A stretch of 64,000 bases of DNA. Source: Fulvivirga maritima (GTDB lineage Bacteria > Bacteroidota > Bacteroidia > Cytophagales > Cyclobacteriaceae). Where the stretch lies: contig NZ_CP089980.1 of NCBI RefSeq assembly GCF_021389955.1, forward strand, positions 2,413,001 to 2,477,000, read 5' to 3'. A model generated the notes under the pieces. The model had not been told where the DNA came from. It did no database searches and saw only the letters and a list, made by a program, of their open reading frames with translations. The position numbers were made by a program, and so were the translations under genes. Shown piece by piece: positions 54,158 through 63,697 of this stretch (positions within the stretch are counted from its first letter, which is position 1; each line of letters starts with the position of its first letter).

Positions 54158-54165
54158 TACTTTTG
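54158..54165 (+). promoter_or_regulatory. -7 promoter element of the ECF sigma gene
   Basis: TACTTTTG fits TAnnTTTG. It lies only 5 bp before the ATG at 54171, so transcription would start at or next to the start codon: a leaderless mRNA. Confidence 0.5.
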
Positions 54166-54170
54166 AAGCA

Positions 54171-54752
54171 ATGTCCGATAGCAACAGACAAAGTTATTCT
54201 CAGCGTGAAAAGGAAAAGACTTTTGAACAAGAGTTTTTACCCCACATTGACTCTATGTATAACTTTGCCTACCGGCTTACATTTGATGAAGATGATGCCA
54301 AGGATCTGGTACAGGATACTTACCTGAAAGCTTACCGTTTCATCCAATCATTTGAAAAAGGAACTAATGCAAAAGCATGGTTGTTTCGGATACTGAAAAA
54401 TAGCTTTATTAACGACTTTAGAAAGAAAAGTAAGCAGCCTGCCAAGGTAGATTATCAGGAGGTTGAAACTTTTTATAATTCTGAAGATGTTGATAAGTCT
54501 ATAACCACAGATTTAAGAATAGAGACTGTTCAGGATATGATTGGTGATGAAATCTCCAATGCCCTGAACTCACTGGATGTGGACTTTCGAACAGTAATTA
54601 TTCTGTGTGACCTGGAAGGTTTTAAATATGATGAGATGGCTAAGATATTAGACATCCCAATAGGTACTGTACGATCCAGATTGCATAGAGCCAGAAACCT
54701 TTTAAAAGAAAGGCTTAAGGAATATGCACAAAAAATGGGTTATAAAAATTAA
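54171..54752 (+). CDS. ECF RNA polymerase sigma factor (RpoE-like, second locus)
   Basis: 193 residues with sigma region 2 (about 28-95: Y-N-F-A-Y-R-L-T-F-D-E-D-D-A-K-D-L-V-Q-D-T-Y-L-K-A-Y) and region 4 (about 130-185: F-R-T-V-I-I-L-C-D-L-E-G-F-K-Y-D-E-M-A-K-I-L-D-I-P-I-G-T-V-R-S-R-L-H-R-A-R). The G-T-V-R-S-R-L-H-R-A-R end is the RpoE/SigR hallmark. Its anti-sigma gene follows after 8 bp. A redox or envelope stress role is likely from the family. Confidence 0.95.
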   Translation: MSDSNRQSYSQREKEKTFEQEFLPHIDSMYNFAYRLTFDEDDAKDLVQDTYLKAYRFIQSFEKGTNAKAWLFRILKNSFINDFRKKSKQPAKVDYQEVETFYNSEDVDKSITTDLRIETVQDMIGDEISNALNSLDVDFRTVIILCDLEGFKYDEMAKILDIPIGTVRSRLHRARNLLKERLKEYAQKMGYKN

Positions 54753-54760
54753 TAGTTTAT

Positions 54761-55054
54761 ATGTCATTATCCTCTACAAATTCATTTGAAAACAGTCCGG
54801 TTGAAAAACCGACTGAAGGAACACCTGATCATAGTGAGTGTCTCAAAGTATTAAATCTGGTATTAGATCAGGAAGCTACAGATGAGGAGCAAGCTTACTT
54901 CAAACAGCATATAGAGAACTGCATGCCTTATTATGAGATCTACAATGTAGATAAAGCCATTAAAAGCATGATTAAAGATAAGTGTCTCAATCAGAAAACG
55001 CCTTCTGACCTGGTAGAAAGTATAAAATCAAAAATCTATCAACAGGCAGATTAA
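54761..55054 (+). CDS. RsrA-like anti-sigma factor
   Basis: A 97-residue soluble anti-sigma domain partner of the preceding ECF sigma factor. It has H-S-E-C-L-K-V-L-N-L-V-L-D-Q-E-A (about 26-41) and a later H-I-E-N-C-M-P-Y-Y (about 61-69). RsrA/ZAS proteins use H-x3-C-x2-C for zinc. Here the second pair is reduced to C-M-P-Y, so one zinc ligand may be missing and redox sensing by the usual disulfide may not work. gmk follows after 3 bp, so stress control may be linked to nucleotide metabolism through the transcript. Confidence 0.83.
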   Translation: MSLSSTNSFENSPVEKPTEGTPDHSECLKVLNLVLDQEATDEEQAYFKQHIENCMPYYEIYNVDKAIKSMIKDKCLNQKTPSDLVESIKSKIYQQAD

Positions 55055-55057
55055 AAC

Positions 55058-55627
55058 ATGCATCAAGGGAAAGCTATTATATTTTCCGCTCCATCCGGAT
55101 CGGGAAAAACTACTATTGTTAAACATTTATTAGAAACTAATCCTAAGCTGGGCTTTTCTATCTCTGCTTGTACCAGAGATAAAAGAGGACGAAAAGAAGA
55201 GCATGGCAAAGATTACTACTTTCTTACTCCAGATGAATTTAAGAAAAGCATCGATAATGATGAGTTCATAGAGTGGGAAGAGGTGTATGCCGGAAACTTT
55301 TACGGTACTCTTAAAGCTGAGGTAAACAGAATATGGGCTGAAGGCAGACATGTTATTTTTGATGTGGATGTAAAAGGAGGACTACACCTTAAAAACTATT
55401 TTGGAGATAAGGCTTTGGCTGTTTTTGTGAAGGTACCTTCATTAGAAGAGCTAAAAGAAAGGCTTCATGATAGAAAAACAGAAACAGAAGATAGTCTCTC
55501 TCAAAGAATATTCAAGGCAAAGTTTGAAATGAGCTTCGAAGATAAGTTTGATACTACTTTAGTAAATCAGGATCTTGATGAGTCTTTAAAGAAAGCAGAA
55601 AAGCTTGTAAATGACTTTATAGGCTAG
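55058..55627 (+). CDS. gmk: guanylate kinase
   Basis: 189 residues, standard length. P-loop S-G-S-G-K-T-T (about 11-17), the GMP-binding R-x3-R-G-R-K and Y-Y-F-L, and [12 protein letters not shown]. It converts GMP to GDP with ATP, essential for GTP and (p)ppGpp supply. It lies between the anti-sigma gene (3 bp) and nadD (16 bp), one operon. Confidence 0.97.
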   Translation: MHQGKAIIFSAPSGSGKTTIVKHLLETNPKLGFSISACTRDKRGRKEEHGKDYYFLTPDEFKKSIDNDEFIEWEEVYAGNFYGTLKAEVNRIWAEGRHVIFDVDVKGGLHLKNYFGDKALAVFVKVPSLEELKERLHDRKTETEDSLSQRIFKAKFEMSFEDKFDTTLVNQDLDESLKKAEKLVNDFIG

Positions 55628-55643
55628 CAAATTTCAAAGCTCA

Positions 55644-56216
55644 ATGACAGTAGGTTTATTTTTCGGTTCATTTAACCCTATTCATATTGGTCATCTCATA
55701 ATAGCCAATGTAATGGCTGAGGCACCAGAGATCTCTCAGGTTTGGTTTGTGGTTTCTCCGCAAAATCCTTTCAAGCAGAGAAAGTCGCTGCTGCATGAGT
55801 TTGACCGATTAGATATGGTAAATGCGGCTATTCAGGATAACTTTAGCCTTAGGGCCTCAGATATTGAGTTTAATATGCCCAAGCCTAGTTACACCATAGA
55901 TACGCTTACTTACCTTACGGAAAAACATCCTGACTATACTTTTAAGCTCATCATCGGTCAGGATAATCTGAAGAGCTTCCCTAAATGGAAAAATTCTGAT
56001 CAAATACTCTCCAAATATGGCCTTTACGTATACCCCAGGCCAAACTCTCAACCATCCGATTTGTTAGATCATGAGAATGTGAAAGTAATAGATTCACCAA
56101 TGTTAGATGTTTCTGCTACTTTTATTAGAAATTGTATCAAAAAAAATCAATCTATAAGGTACCTTGTGCCTGCTGAAGTAGAAAAAATAATTCTAAGTAA
56201 GAAGTTTTATTTGTAA
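55644..56216 (+). CDS. nadD: nicotinate-nucleotide adenylyltransferase
   Basis: 190 residues. Nucleotidyltransferase motif G-S-F-N-P-I-H-I-G-H at 8-17 and the distal S-A-T-F-I-R-N (the ISSTxIR block) near 157-163. It makes deamido-NAD from nicotinate mononucleotide and ATP, a central step of NAD synthesis. It is co-transcribed with gmk; gmk-nadD order is common in Bacteroidota. Confidence 0.96.
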   Translation: MTVGLFFGSFNPIHIGHLIIANVMAEAPEISQVWFVVSPQNPFKQRKSLLHEFDRLDMVNAAIQDNFSLRASDIEFNMPKPSYTIDTLTYLTEKHPDYTFKLIIGQDNLKSFPKWKNSDQILSKYGLYVYPRPNSQPSDLLDHENVKVIDSPMLDVSATFIRNCIKKNQSIRYLVPAEVEKIILSKKFYL

Positions 56217-56306
56217 CACTTTGGTGCTATAGTTCGTCATTTTTGAACTGTAATTATATTTTATGGTTGATAATTGACGTTGATTATTTGATCTTTCCCT
56301 TTACTT

Positions 56307-58910
56307 ATGAAACAGTTTTTGTTGTTAATCTTTATCCTTTCAGCTTACTGTAGCTATGCAGGAGGTGTGAGAGGAGTGGTGAGAAATGAAAAAGGCGAAC
56401 CTTTGCCTTATGCTACCATTTATGTGAAAGAAACGGGTAGTGGTACCACTACTAATGATCAGGCTTATTATGAAATCAATCTTGAGCCGGGTAATTATCA
56501 GCTAATTTTTCAGTTTGTGGGATATGCATCTTTAACTAAAGAAGTAATAGTAGAAGATGGTTTTGTAGAGCTAGATGTAAAGTTAGAGTCTCAGGTGATT
56601 ATGCTGAAGGATATAGAGGTGAGAGCCGGAAAGGAAGATCCTGCTTACACCATTATGCGAAAAGCTATTGCTAAGAGTAAATTTCACACCCAGCAGGTAG
56701 ATAAATATACCGCTAAGGTGTATATGAAGGGTACAGGAAAGCTAAAGGATTATCCTTTTTTAATGAAAGGCCAGATCAAAAAGGCAGGAATAGACCCTGA
56801 CCGCGTTTTTATAACAGAGTCAGTAAGTGAAGTGGAGTACATTAGGCCTAACACCTATAATGAAAAGGTAATATCTATTTACACCACGGGCGATAATAGA
56901 AATACTATGCCTAATGCCTATATCAATGGATCTTTTTATGAGCCCGAGTTGGCTAAGTGTGTTTCCCCCTTATCTCCAAAGGCCTTTTCTTATTATAAAT
57001 TCAGGTATGAAGGCACTTATCAGGATCAAGGTGTTGAGATAAGTAAAATCAGAGTAATACCACGATCAAAAGGTGATAATGTATTTAGAGGGACAATAAA
57101 TATTGTTGAGGACTATTGGAGTATCTATAGCTTAGATTTACATGTGACCAAATTTGGCGTTGATTTTCATATAAAACAGGTTTATAAACCTATAGAGGAA
57201 GGTGTTTGGCTTCCTGTTACACATAAATTTCATGTAGAAGGTAAGGTTCTTGGTTTTGAGTTTGAAGGAGATTACCTGGCTACCGTTAGTAATTATGATG
57301 TTGAGACAAACCCTGATCTCGACATGGAAATAGAGGTGATAGATGAAAAGGTGGAAGAGGAGTTAGCCGAGGAGCTGGAAGATCAGGTGCAAGATGAAGA
57401 TGAAAAGGAAATTCAGGAAATATTAACTTCCGGCAAGGAGGTGACGAGGAAGCAGCTAAAGAAAGTTCTAAAAGCCTATGAAAAGGATGAACTAAGAGAG
57501 ACTGATAATGTAGATATTATATCCAATCGTACTTTTGAGATTGATTCTAATGCTTATTCACATGATTCTCTATATTGGGCGCAGATAAGACCGGTGCCGC
57601 TAAATAGGGGAGAGAAAAGAGGTTATGATATCTTGGATAGTCTGAATCAGGTAAGAGAAAGAGAGGAAAATGGAGATACGCTTCGTAATACAAAGAGAAA
57701 GGGTTTTCATGTTCAGGATTTGTTAGTAGGCAATAGTTATGATGTGGGAGATAAGGCCTATTTGAAGATTAGGAGTCCTTTTTTGGGATTTAATTACAAC
57801 ACAGTAGAAGGTTTTAATCTGGATTATAAACTTACCTATTCTAAAACCTTTAGTAAGAAAAGCTGGCTTAGTATTAGTCCGTTGCTGAGATATGCTTTTT
57901 CAAGAAAAAAGGTATCAGGTACATTAAAAACACATTATGGGTTTGGTGAGAATGACTCACGTAATAATTTGACAGTAACCGCCGGTAGGTATGTCAATCA
58001 GTTTAATAGAGATAACCCTATCCATCCTTATATAAATACTTTCATGAGCCTATTTACAGAGCGTAATTATATGAAAATATATGAGCAAGACTTCGTGAAT
58101 TTGACCTATGAGAAGAACTGGAATGAGGAGGTGAGTCTAAAACTGTATTCAGAGCTAAGTAGAAGAAGACAGCTTTATAATAATACAGATTTTACAATTT
58201 TTGATTGGGACGGCGACCATTTTACGCCTAATGCGCCTGTTAATTTAGAACTTCCTGATACATCCTTTCCAGAGAATAATGCCTTGATAGTAGGGGGAGA
58301 TATAGAGTATAAACCATTTATTAAGTATTCAATCTATAACGGTAGAAAAATAGAGATTAAAGACTCTTCTCCAATATTTGGAGTTTCATATAAAAAAGGA
58401 ATTTCTTCAGTGTTCAATAGTGATGTAGATTATGACTTATTGGAGGTTAGCTACAAAGATCAATATAAAATAGGTATTAGAGGTTTAGTAGATGTCTATT
58501 TGAAAGCAGGAACTTTCCTCACTTCAGAGAAGATGTATTTTACCGATTATAAGCACTTCCTTGGTGGCAGAACGCCTTTCACTACATTAGATCCGGTAGG
58601 AAGCTTTCGCTTGCTAGATTACTATGCTTATAGTACCAATGAAGAGTATTTTGCTGGCAATTTACACTATCAATTCCGTCAGTTTTTAGTGACTAGAATC
58701 CCTATTGTACGACTTTCAGGAGTGAGAGAAAACCTTTTTGTAAACTACTTAGCTAATGATGTTTCATCTAACTATACTGAATTGGGATATGGAATAAACT
58801 ACATATTTAGAGTATTTAGACTAGAAGTAGTTACCGCCTTCAAAGATGGCAAATATGAAGACTGGGGAGTGAGGGTAGGTATAGCTAGTAATTTAGCTAG
58901 TATATTTTAG
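56307..58910 (+). CDS. DUF5686 outer-membrane protein with CarboxypepD_reg domain
   Basis: An 867-residue protein with a signal peptide (about 1-18), a CarboxypepD_reg domain (about 20-100: G-V-R-G-V-V-R-N-E-K-G-E-P-L-P-Y-A-T-I-Y-V), then the DUF5686 region. The DUF5686 region has a long soluble part with an E/K-rich insert (about 345-395) and a C-terminal beta-barrel (about 500-867). DUF5686 proteins are widespread in Bacteroidota, with no assigned activity. The gene starts 90 bp after nadD and ends at a strong bidirectional terminator. Confidence 0.88.
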   Translation: MKQFLLLIFILSAYCSYAGGVRGVVRNEKGEPLPYATIYVKETGSGTTTNDQAYYEINLEPGNYQLIFQFVGYASLTKEVIVEDGFVELDVKLESQVIMLKDIEVRAGKEDPAYTIMRKAIAKSKFHTQQVDKYTAKVYMKGTGKLKDYPFLMKGQIKKAGIDPDRVFITESVSEVEYIRPNTYNEKVISIYTTGDNRNTMPNAYINGSFYEPELAKCVSPLSPKAFSYYKFRYEGTYQDQGVEISKIRVIPRSKGDNVFRGTINIVEDYWSIYSLDLHVTKFGVDFHIKQVYKPIEEGVWLPVTHKFHVEGKVLGFEFEGDYLATVSNYDVETNPDLDMEIEVIDEKVEEELAEELEDQVQDEDEKEIQEILTSGKEVTRKQLKKVLKAYEKDELRETDNVDIISNRTFEIDSNAYSHDSLYWAQIRPVPLNRGEKRGYDILDSLNQVREREENGDTLRNTKRKGFHVQDLLVGNSYDVGDKAYLKIRSPFLGFNYNTVEGFNLDYKLTYSKTFSKKSWLSISPLLRYAFSRKKVSGTLKTHYGFGENDSRNNLTVTAGRYVNQFNRDNPIHPYINTFMSLFTERNYMKIYEQDFVNLTYEKNWNEEVSLKLYSELSRRRQLYNNTDFTIFDWDGDHFTPNAPVNLELPDTSFPENNALIVGGDIEYKPFIKYSIYNGRKIEIKDSSPIFGVSYKKGISSVFNSDVDYDLLEVSYKDQYKIGIRGLVDVYLKAGTFLTSEKMYFTDYKHFLGGRTPFTTLDPVGSFRLLDYYAYSTNEEYFAGNLHYQFRQFLVTRIPIVRLSGVRENLFVNYLANDVSSNYTELGYGINYIFRVFRLEVVTAFKDGKYEDWGVRVGIASNLASIF

Positions 58911-58925
58911 GTAACAAGATGAAAT

Positions 58926-58964
58926 GTATAAAAAAGGCTTACTTCAAGTAAGCCTTTTTTATAC
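58926..58964. terminator. bidirectional intrinsic terminator
   Basis: 18-bp perfect arms (58926-58943 and 58947-58964) with a 3-nt loop, and A/T runs on both sides of the GGCTTACT core. It serves the convergent DUF5686 and SusD genes. Confidence 0.95.
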
Positions 58965-58981
58965 TAAAAATATTGAGTTTA

Positions 58982-60481
58982 TTAGTTTATGAAAGGATTA
59001 TTTTGAATTTCTGATTGTGGAATTTCAAAGCTTAATCTGTCATCATTATAATTGATTTCAAGGTTAGGGTATGTTAAATGATTAGAGCCAAGTTCTATAG
59101 TAAGCTTATTTCTTTTCATTGATAAATAACTTTTTCCTTCTCCCCATAATTCTATGCGAGTTTGAAGTATAGTCTCATCGATTAGTTCTTGTCCTGTCAG
59201 GCTACTAATGTATGAAGTGTCATCTGTTCTTTCTTCTAAAAGGGATCTCAATGCAAATTGAGCTTCAGTATCTCTTCCTAATTTCGCATTAGCTTCAGCA
59301 TTAAGTAAATACATCTCTTCTATCCTCATATAGACATAATCCGTTTCAATATTTCTCTGTCCTTGAAGTTGTTTTGCCGGAGCAAAAAATTTGTTGGCAG
59401 GGAAGTAGTTACCTTGTCTAATAAGGCTATCCGGGTATTCAATAAATTGTCCTTTTCTAGAGTCAGAAGCGGGAATAGTTTCATAAAGATCATTATTAAT
59501 AACCTTTCCATCACCAACAGAGGCATAACTATAAGTGTATATATCTACCTGCCCCCACCATGATACTAAGTCAAGGCTCATATTTAAGTCTATATTAAGA
59601 CCCCACATCCAATTTGATGAAGATACATCATTAAAACCATTGGTGGTTACTTCCTCTTTCTCTAAGATAGAAAAAGGTGATTGATTGATTATTTCCTCAG
59701 TTATCTCTGCTACTTTCTCGTTTTCTCCTTGAGCAGCATAAGTGTATGCTAAAAGGCCTTTAGCTACATTGGCATCTATTTCATATTTGTAATCTCTAGA
59801 ATAGTTCTCTAAGTATGATATAGCTGTTAATAAATCCTCTTCTATCAAAGTATAAACAGCAGCAGTAGTGCTTAAAGGTTTATTTGAATCACTTACACCT
59901 GTGTAAATGGGAAGTATTTCATCCGTTGGGATATAGTCAGTTGTTAACAGATTTGCTAGATAAAAATAGGCATAAGCGCGCATTGCTTTTGCTTGAGCCA
60001 TAAACACTTTTGACTCCTCAGTTTCTGGAGTGGCATCTGTACCTCCTAATATATCAATAACATTATTAGCTGAATTAATTATTTTAAAATAATATGTCCA
60101 TACTATGCTACTGTTTGGGGAGGTGTAGTCAGTAGTCGATTGTAAATCTGAAACATTACTATACCAGCCATAAGTTTTAGACTCCAGCACCATGTCAGAT
60201 GAGAGTAAATCGGTGTAAATATCTATCCCTTTTTGACCAAAGTCATCGTGATCATAATCACCGGGATCAGTGCTTGGTGCAGTGCCACCTGCTCCTGGGG
60301 TAGACATAAGAGAGTAGATGCCTTTCAGAGATGCACGAATTGCGTTAGCATCTATTTCTCCGAGTTTTTCAAGACGATCTGATGAGATGTACTCTGTGGG
60401 CTCAGATTCTAAAAAATCATCACTACAAGCAAATAAAATTCCTGAGAGTAATGATATATATATATAATTTTTAATATTCAT
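58982..60481 (-). CDS. SusD/RagB-family surface lipoprotein
   Basis: A 499-residue nutrient-binding lipoprotein. Lipoprotein signal with lipid Cys at about 19 (L-F-A-C-S-D-D-F-L-E), TPR-like helical core (A-K-A-M-R-A-Y-A-Y-F-Y-L-A-N-L) and the C-terminal R-I-E-E-M-Y-L-L-N-A-E-A region usual in SusD. It forms a lid over the SusC channel and binds glycan or peptide at the cell surface. It starts 3 bp after the SusC stop. No glycosidase or peptidase lies in the window to name the substrate. Confidence 0.93.
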   Translation of the reverse strand: MNIKNYIYISLLSGILFACSDDFLESEPTEYISSDRLEKLGEIDANAIRASLKGIYSLMSTPGAGGTAPSTDPGDYDHDDFGQKGIDIYTDLLSSDMVLESKTYGWYSNVSDLQSTTDYTSPNSSIVWTYYFKIINSANNVIDILGGTDATPETEESKVFMAQAKAMRAYAYFYLANLLTTDYIPTDEILPIYTGVSDSNKPLSTTAAVYTLIEEDLLTAISYLENYSRDYKYEIDANVAKGLLAYTYAAQGENEKVAEITEEIINQSPFSILEKEEVTTNGFNDVSSSNWMWGLNIDLNMSLDLVSWWGQVDIYTYSYASVGDGKVINNDLYETIPASDSRKGQFIEYPDSLIRQGNYFPANKFFAPAKQLQGQRNIETDYVYMRIEEMYLLNAEANAKLGRDTEAQFALRSLLEERTDDTSYISSLTGQELIDETILQTRIELWGEGKSYLSMKRNKLTIELGSNHLTYPNLEINYNDDRLSFEIPQSEIQNNPFIN

Positions 60482-60484
60482 AGT

Positions 60485-63400
60485 TTAAAATTTAACGTTA
60501 GCTCCTATTGAAACTGTACTTAAAGGACTGTAGCTATAAGTGCTTGATGAACCGTCTATACTGGTTGATGGGTTGAAACCGTCTCTTTTTGATGATAACC
60601 ATAGGTTGTCTCCAGATACAAAAATATTAAGAGTTTGAATTCCGATTTTGTTAATTAATTTTTCTGGCACAGTGTAGCCTAATCTAACATTTGAGAGGTT
60701 AATGTAATCTGCCTTCGTTAGGAACCTGGTTGATCTTGAATTAACGTGCAGGTCGCTGCCATTTGAAAGACGTGGCACATCTGTCTCATCATTTTCGTTT
60801 TGCCATCTATTGAGCATGTCTTTATGCCAGTTATTGCTACCAATCTGATCACTTCCCATTAAGCCTGCGTATACACCATCATAAGAATACCCGCCTATGC
60901 TATACAAGAATAATATACTCAAATCAAAGTTTTTATAACCTGCTGATAAGCTGATACCACCTCTAAGGTCAGGTATGGCTGACTTATTAACGAATTTCTG
61001 AGTAGCATTAGAATAAGTTGTTGTAGTGGTGTTAAGAATACTTTCTGAGCGGTTGGGGTTCTCTGCCAGGTAATCCGTTATAGATTTTATTTCTTCCCCT
61101 TCATCATATTGATTGTTTCCATTCAAATCATCATAGTTCATATTCCATAAAGCTTGACCGGTTTCTGAATCTACGCCAGCATATTCTCTTAAATAAAAAT
61201 CATAAATAGAATGACCCGCTGCCCTACCATATACTCCTGATAAGTTTAATAGTTTTTCGGTATTGGTACTTGGGTCTATTGGTAAACTTTTTAATTCATT
61301 ATTAATAATTTCCCCATTTAATCTTAGGTCGATGTACGCATCATTTGTGTTTAATAAATGTCCGGTAAGGTCAAATTCAATACCGGTATTGCGCAACATT
61401 CCTCCATTTACCATAACAGAAGAATAACCTACTGATGAGCCTACTTTTCTGTTGAAAATCAAGTCATCTGTGTTTTTTAGGTAATAATCAACAGATCCGT
61501 CTATATAGTTACCGATAGTGAATTCTGCTCCAACTTGAAACATTTTGGATGTTTCCCATGTCAAATCCGGATTTCCTTTAATTAAGAAAGATGCTGATGG
61601 TGTTCCACTTACAGGAATTACTTGATTTAGATCATGACCGGGGTAGTATCCAACACCTGCCTGGTCACCAGTGATACCGTAACTAGCTTTAAGTTTAAAA
61701 TAAGTAAGGATATTGTTGTCCTTTAGAAAGCTTTCATTGCTGGCCACCCAAGCTGCGCCAAGAGCTCCGAATGTGCCCCACTTTTCTTTCAAGAATCGAG
61801 ATGAACCATCTCTTCTTATAGAAGCGGTTAAATAGTAGGTGTCTTTGTAATCATAGTTTACCTGTCCAAAATAACTTTCAATAGAGTAGCCCTGAGAGTA
61901 TGAATTTAATGATGTGGTTACTGATCCATTATTAAATTCAGTGGCAAAAGGGTCTAGTAGTTGACTTCTTGATCCGCTTAAGAATTTTTCTTCCCATTTA
62001 TTATTTTCATGTGCAATTAGTGCTTCAATGGAGTTTGCCCCATATTGCTTACGGAATCTTATCAGATTGGTGAAGTTATAGGTGAAAATTTCAGTTTTTG
62101 CTTTGTAAATTGAGCCGTTTGAGCTTGCAGATGAACCATAGTAAGCTGAGCCTAATTGGTTGTTGCTGCTGTTTGCATATTGCCAGCCGTATCTGGTTTC
62201 GAAGCTTAACCAGTCGGTAAAGTCTACGGTCAAATTAGCATTTCCATTCAAATCATGTCTGATCGTTTCGTTTGTACTATTAGTGGCATCGCCGATAGCG
62301 TTGGTCTGTGAGGCGAAACCCCTTCCGTCACCATAATCAAAAATAGATCCTCCGTAATATGGGTCTTGAATTTTATTTCCATTTTCGTCTCTTAGGAAGA
62401 GTGGGTATATGGAAGGTATATTATCAACGAACCAGAATATACTTCCTGAGTCATTAGATTGTCCTGCATTATTAGATTCTGATCTTGCATATCCTAGGTT
62501 TACTCCTCCCGATAACCATTCTTTCACCTGATGGTTTACGTTTACTCTTGCAGAGTATCTTTCGTAGTCAGAATTGATTGAATAACCTATGTCATTCAGG
62601 TATCCAAATGAGGTGAAATAATTCACTTTTTCACTACCACCTCCCATTTTTACAGTTCCTTCAACTCGGTTGGAGGCTTGGAATGCATAGTCTTCCCAAT
62701 CTTCAGGATTATATTTTCTAGTAACTCCAGACCTTACTTTTCCTGTAGTAGGGTCAATTAGTTCTCCTCCATTATTTACATTCCACAGGTTGTATTTAGT
62801 CGAAATTCCATTTCTGCCGAATAAATTTTCGTTAGCGTATGTTTCTGGAGAAGCATTGCCATTTATTAAACCTTGGTTGTAAAGTGATTCCCAGCCTAAT
62901 TCAGCGTATTGCTCAGGAGAGGAAATGGTATTGTATCTAGGCAGAAGGTTGAAGTTTTGCCCATATTTAGCATCTACTTGAACAAAGCTCTCGCCTGCTT
63001 TTCCTTTCAATGTATTGATAAGGATAACACCGTTTGCTCCTCTGGATCCGTATATTGCAGTTGCAGTTGCATCTTTTAATACTGTTACAGAAGCTATGTT
63101 AGATGGGTTAATTGCATTGATACTTCCAAAATAGGGAACGCCATCTACCACATATAATGGGCTGCTATTGCCATTAACCGAACCTATCCCTCTAATTCTT
63201 ACATTGGCCTCTGTGCCCGGCTGTCCGGAGCTATTTACTATGCGTACGCCCGCAACTTCTCCAGCTAAAGCCTGAGATACGTTAGATACACTCTTTTTTG
63301 ATATTAGTTCAGCATCAACCTGTTTCATTGACCCTGCAAATGATTCTTTAGTGGTGGTGCCATAGCCAACTACTACTACTTCTGATAGTTGCTTTGCGTC

Positions 63401-63697
63401 ATCAGACATTTCAACATTGATTGTTGAGCGGCCTCCAATTTCTATTTCTTGCGTGGCTAGTCCAATGAATGAAAAGACTAGAACGTTGCTTTCATTGGGA
63501 ACAGATACAGTATAGTTTCCATTTATATCTGTTACTGCCCCTCTTGAAGTTCCTTTAACCATGACGTTTACACCCGGAAGGCTGCTCCCGTCGGTTGTTG
63601 AGGTAACTTTGCCTGAAATTGTGGTTTCTTGAGCCCATGTTTCATTCGATATGAAAGAGAACATCAGCAAGAAACTAACTAGTAAAAAGTTCTTCAT
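60485..63697 (-). CDS. SusC/RagA-family TonB-linked outer-membrane protein
   Basis: 1,070 residues. Signal peptide (about 1-22), CarboxypepD_reg domain (about 25-105: I-S-G-K-V-T-S-T-T-D-G-S-S-L-P-G-V-N-V), the SusC signature (V-V-V-G-Y-G-T), plug domain (V-R-I-R-G-I-G-S-V-N-G ... S-V-T-V-L-K-D-A-T-A-T-A-I-Y-G-S-R-G-A-N-G-V) and a large barrel to the C terminus. It imports the ligand held by SusD using TonB energy. It is upstream of susD in the usual order. A TAGGTTTG -7 element lies 35 bp before the start. Confidence 0.96.
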   Translation of the reverse strand: MKNFLLVSFLLMFSFISNETWAQETTISGKVTSTTDGSSLPGVNVMVKGTSRGAVTDINGNYTVSVPNESNVLVFSFIGLATQEIEIGGRSTINVEMSDDAKQLSEVVVVGYGTTTKESFAGSMKQVDAELISKKSVSNVSQALAGEVAGVRIVNSSGQPGTEANVRIRGIGSVNGNSSPLYVVDGVPYFGSINAINPSNIASVTVLKDATATAIYGSRGANGVILINTLKGKAGESFVQVDAKYGQNFNLLPRYNTISSPEQYAELGWESLYNQGLINGNASPETYANENLFGRNGISTKYNLWNVNNGGELIDPTTGKVRSGVTRKYNPEDWEDYAFQASNRVEGTVKMGGGSEKVNYFTSFGYLNDIGYSINSDYERYSARVNVNHQVKEWLSGGVNLGYARSESNNAGQSNDSGSIFWFVDNIPSIYPLFLRDENGNKIQDPYYGGSIFDYGDGRGFASQTNAIGDATNSTNETIRHDLNGNANLTVDFTDWLSFETRYGWQYANSSNNQLGSAYYGSSASSNGSIYKAKTEIFTYNFTNLIRFRKQYGANSIEALIAHENNKWEEKFLSGSRSQLLDPFATEFNNGSVTTSLNSYSQGYSIESYFGQVNYDYKDTYYLTASIRRDGSSRFLKEKWGTFGALGAAWVASNESFLKDNNILTYFKLKASYGITGDQAGVGYYPGHDLNQVIPVSGTPSASFLIKGNPDLTWETSKMFQVGAEFTIGNYIDGSVDYYLKNTDDLIFNRKVGSSVGYSSVMVNGGMLRNTGIEFDLTGHLLNTNDAYIDLRLNGEIINNELKSLPIDPSTNTEKLLNLSGVYGRAAGHSIYDFYLREYAGVDSETGQALWNMNYDDLNGNNQYDEGEEIKSITDYLAENPNRSESILNTTTTTYSNATQKFVNKSAIPDLRGGISLSAGYKNFDLSILFLYSIGGYSYDGVYAGLMGSDQIGSNNWHKDMLNRWQNENDETDVPRLSNGSDLHVNSRSTRFLTKADYINLSNVRLGYTVPEKLINKIGIQTLNIFVSGDNLWLSSKRDGFNPSTSIDGSSSTYSYSPLSTVSIGANVKF

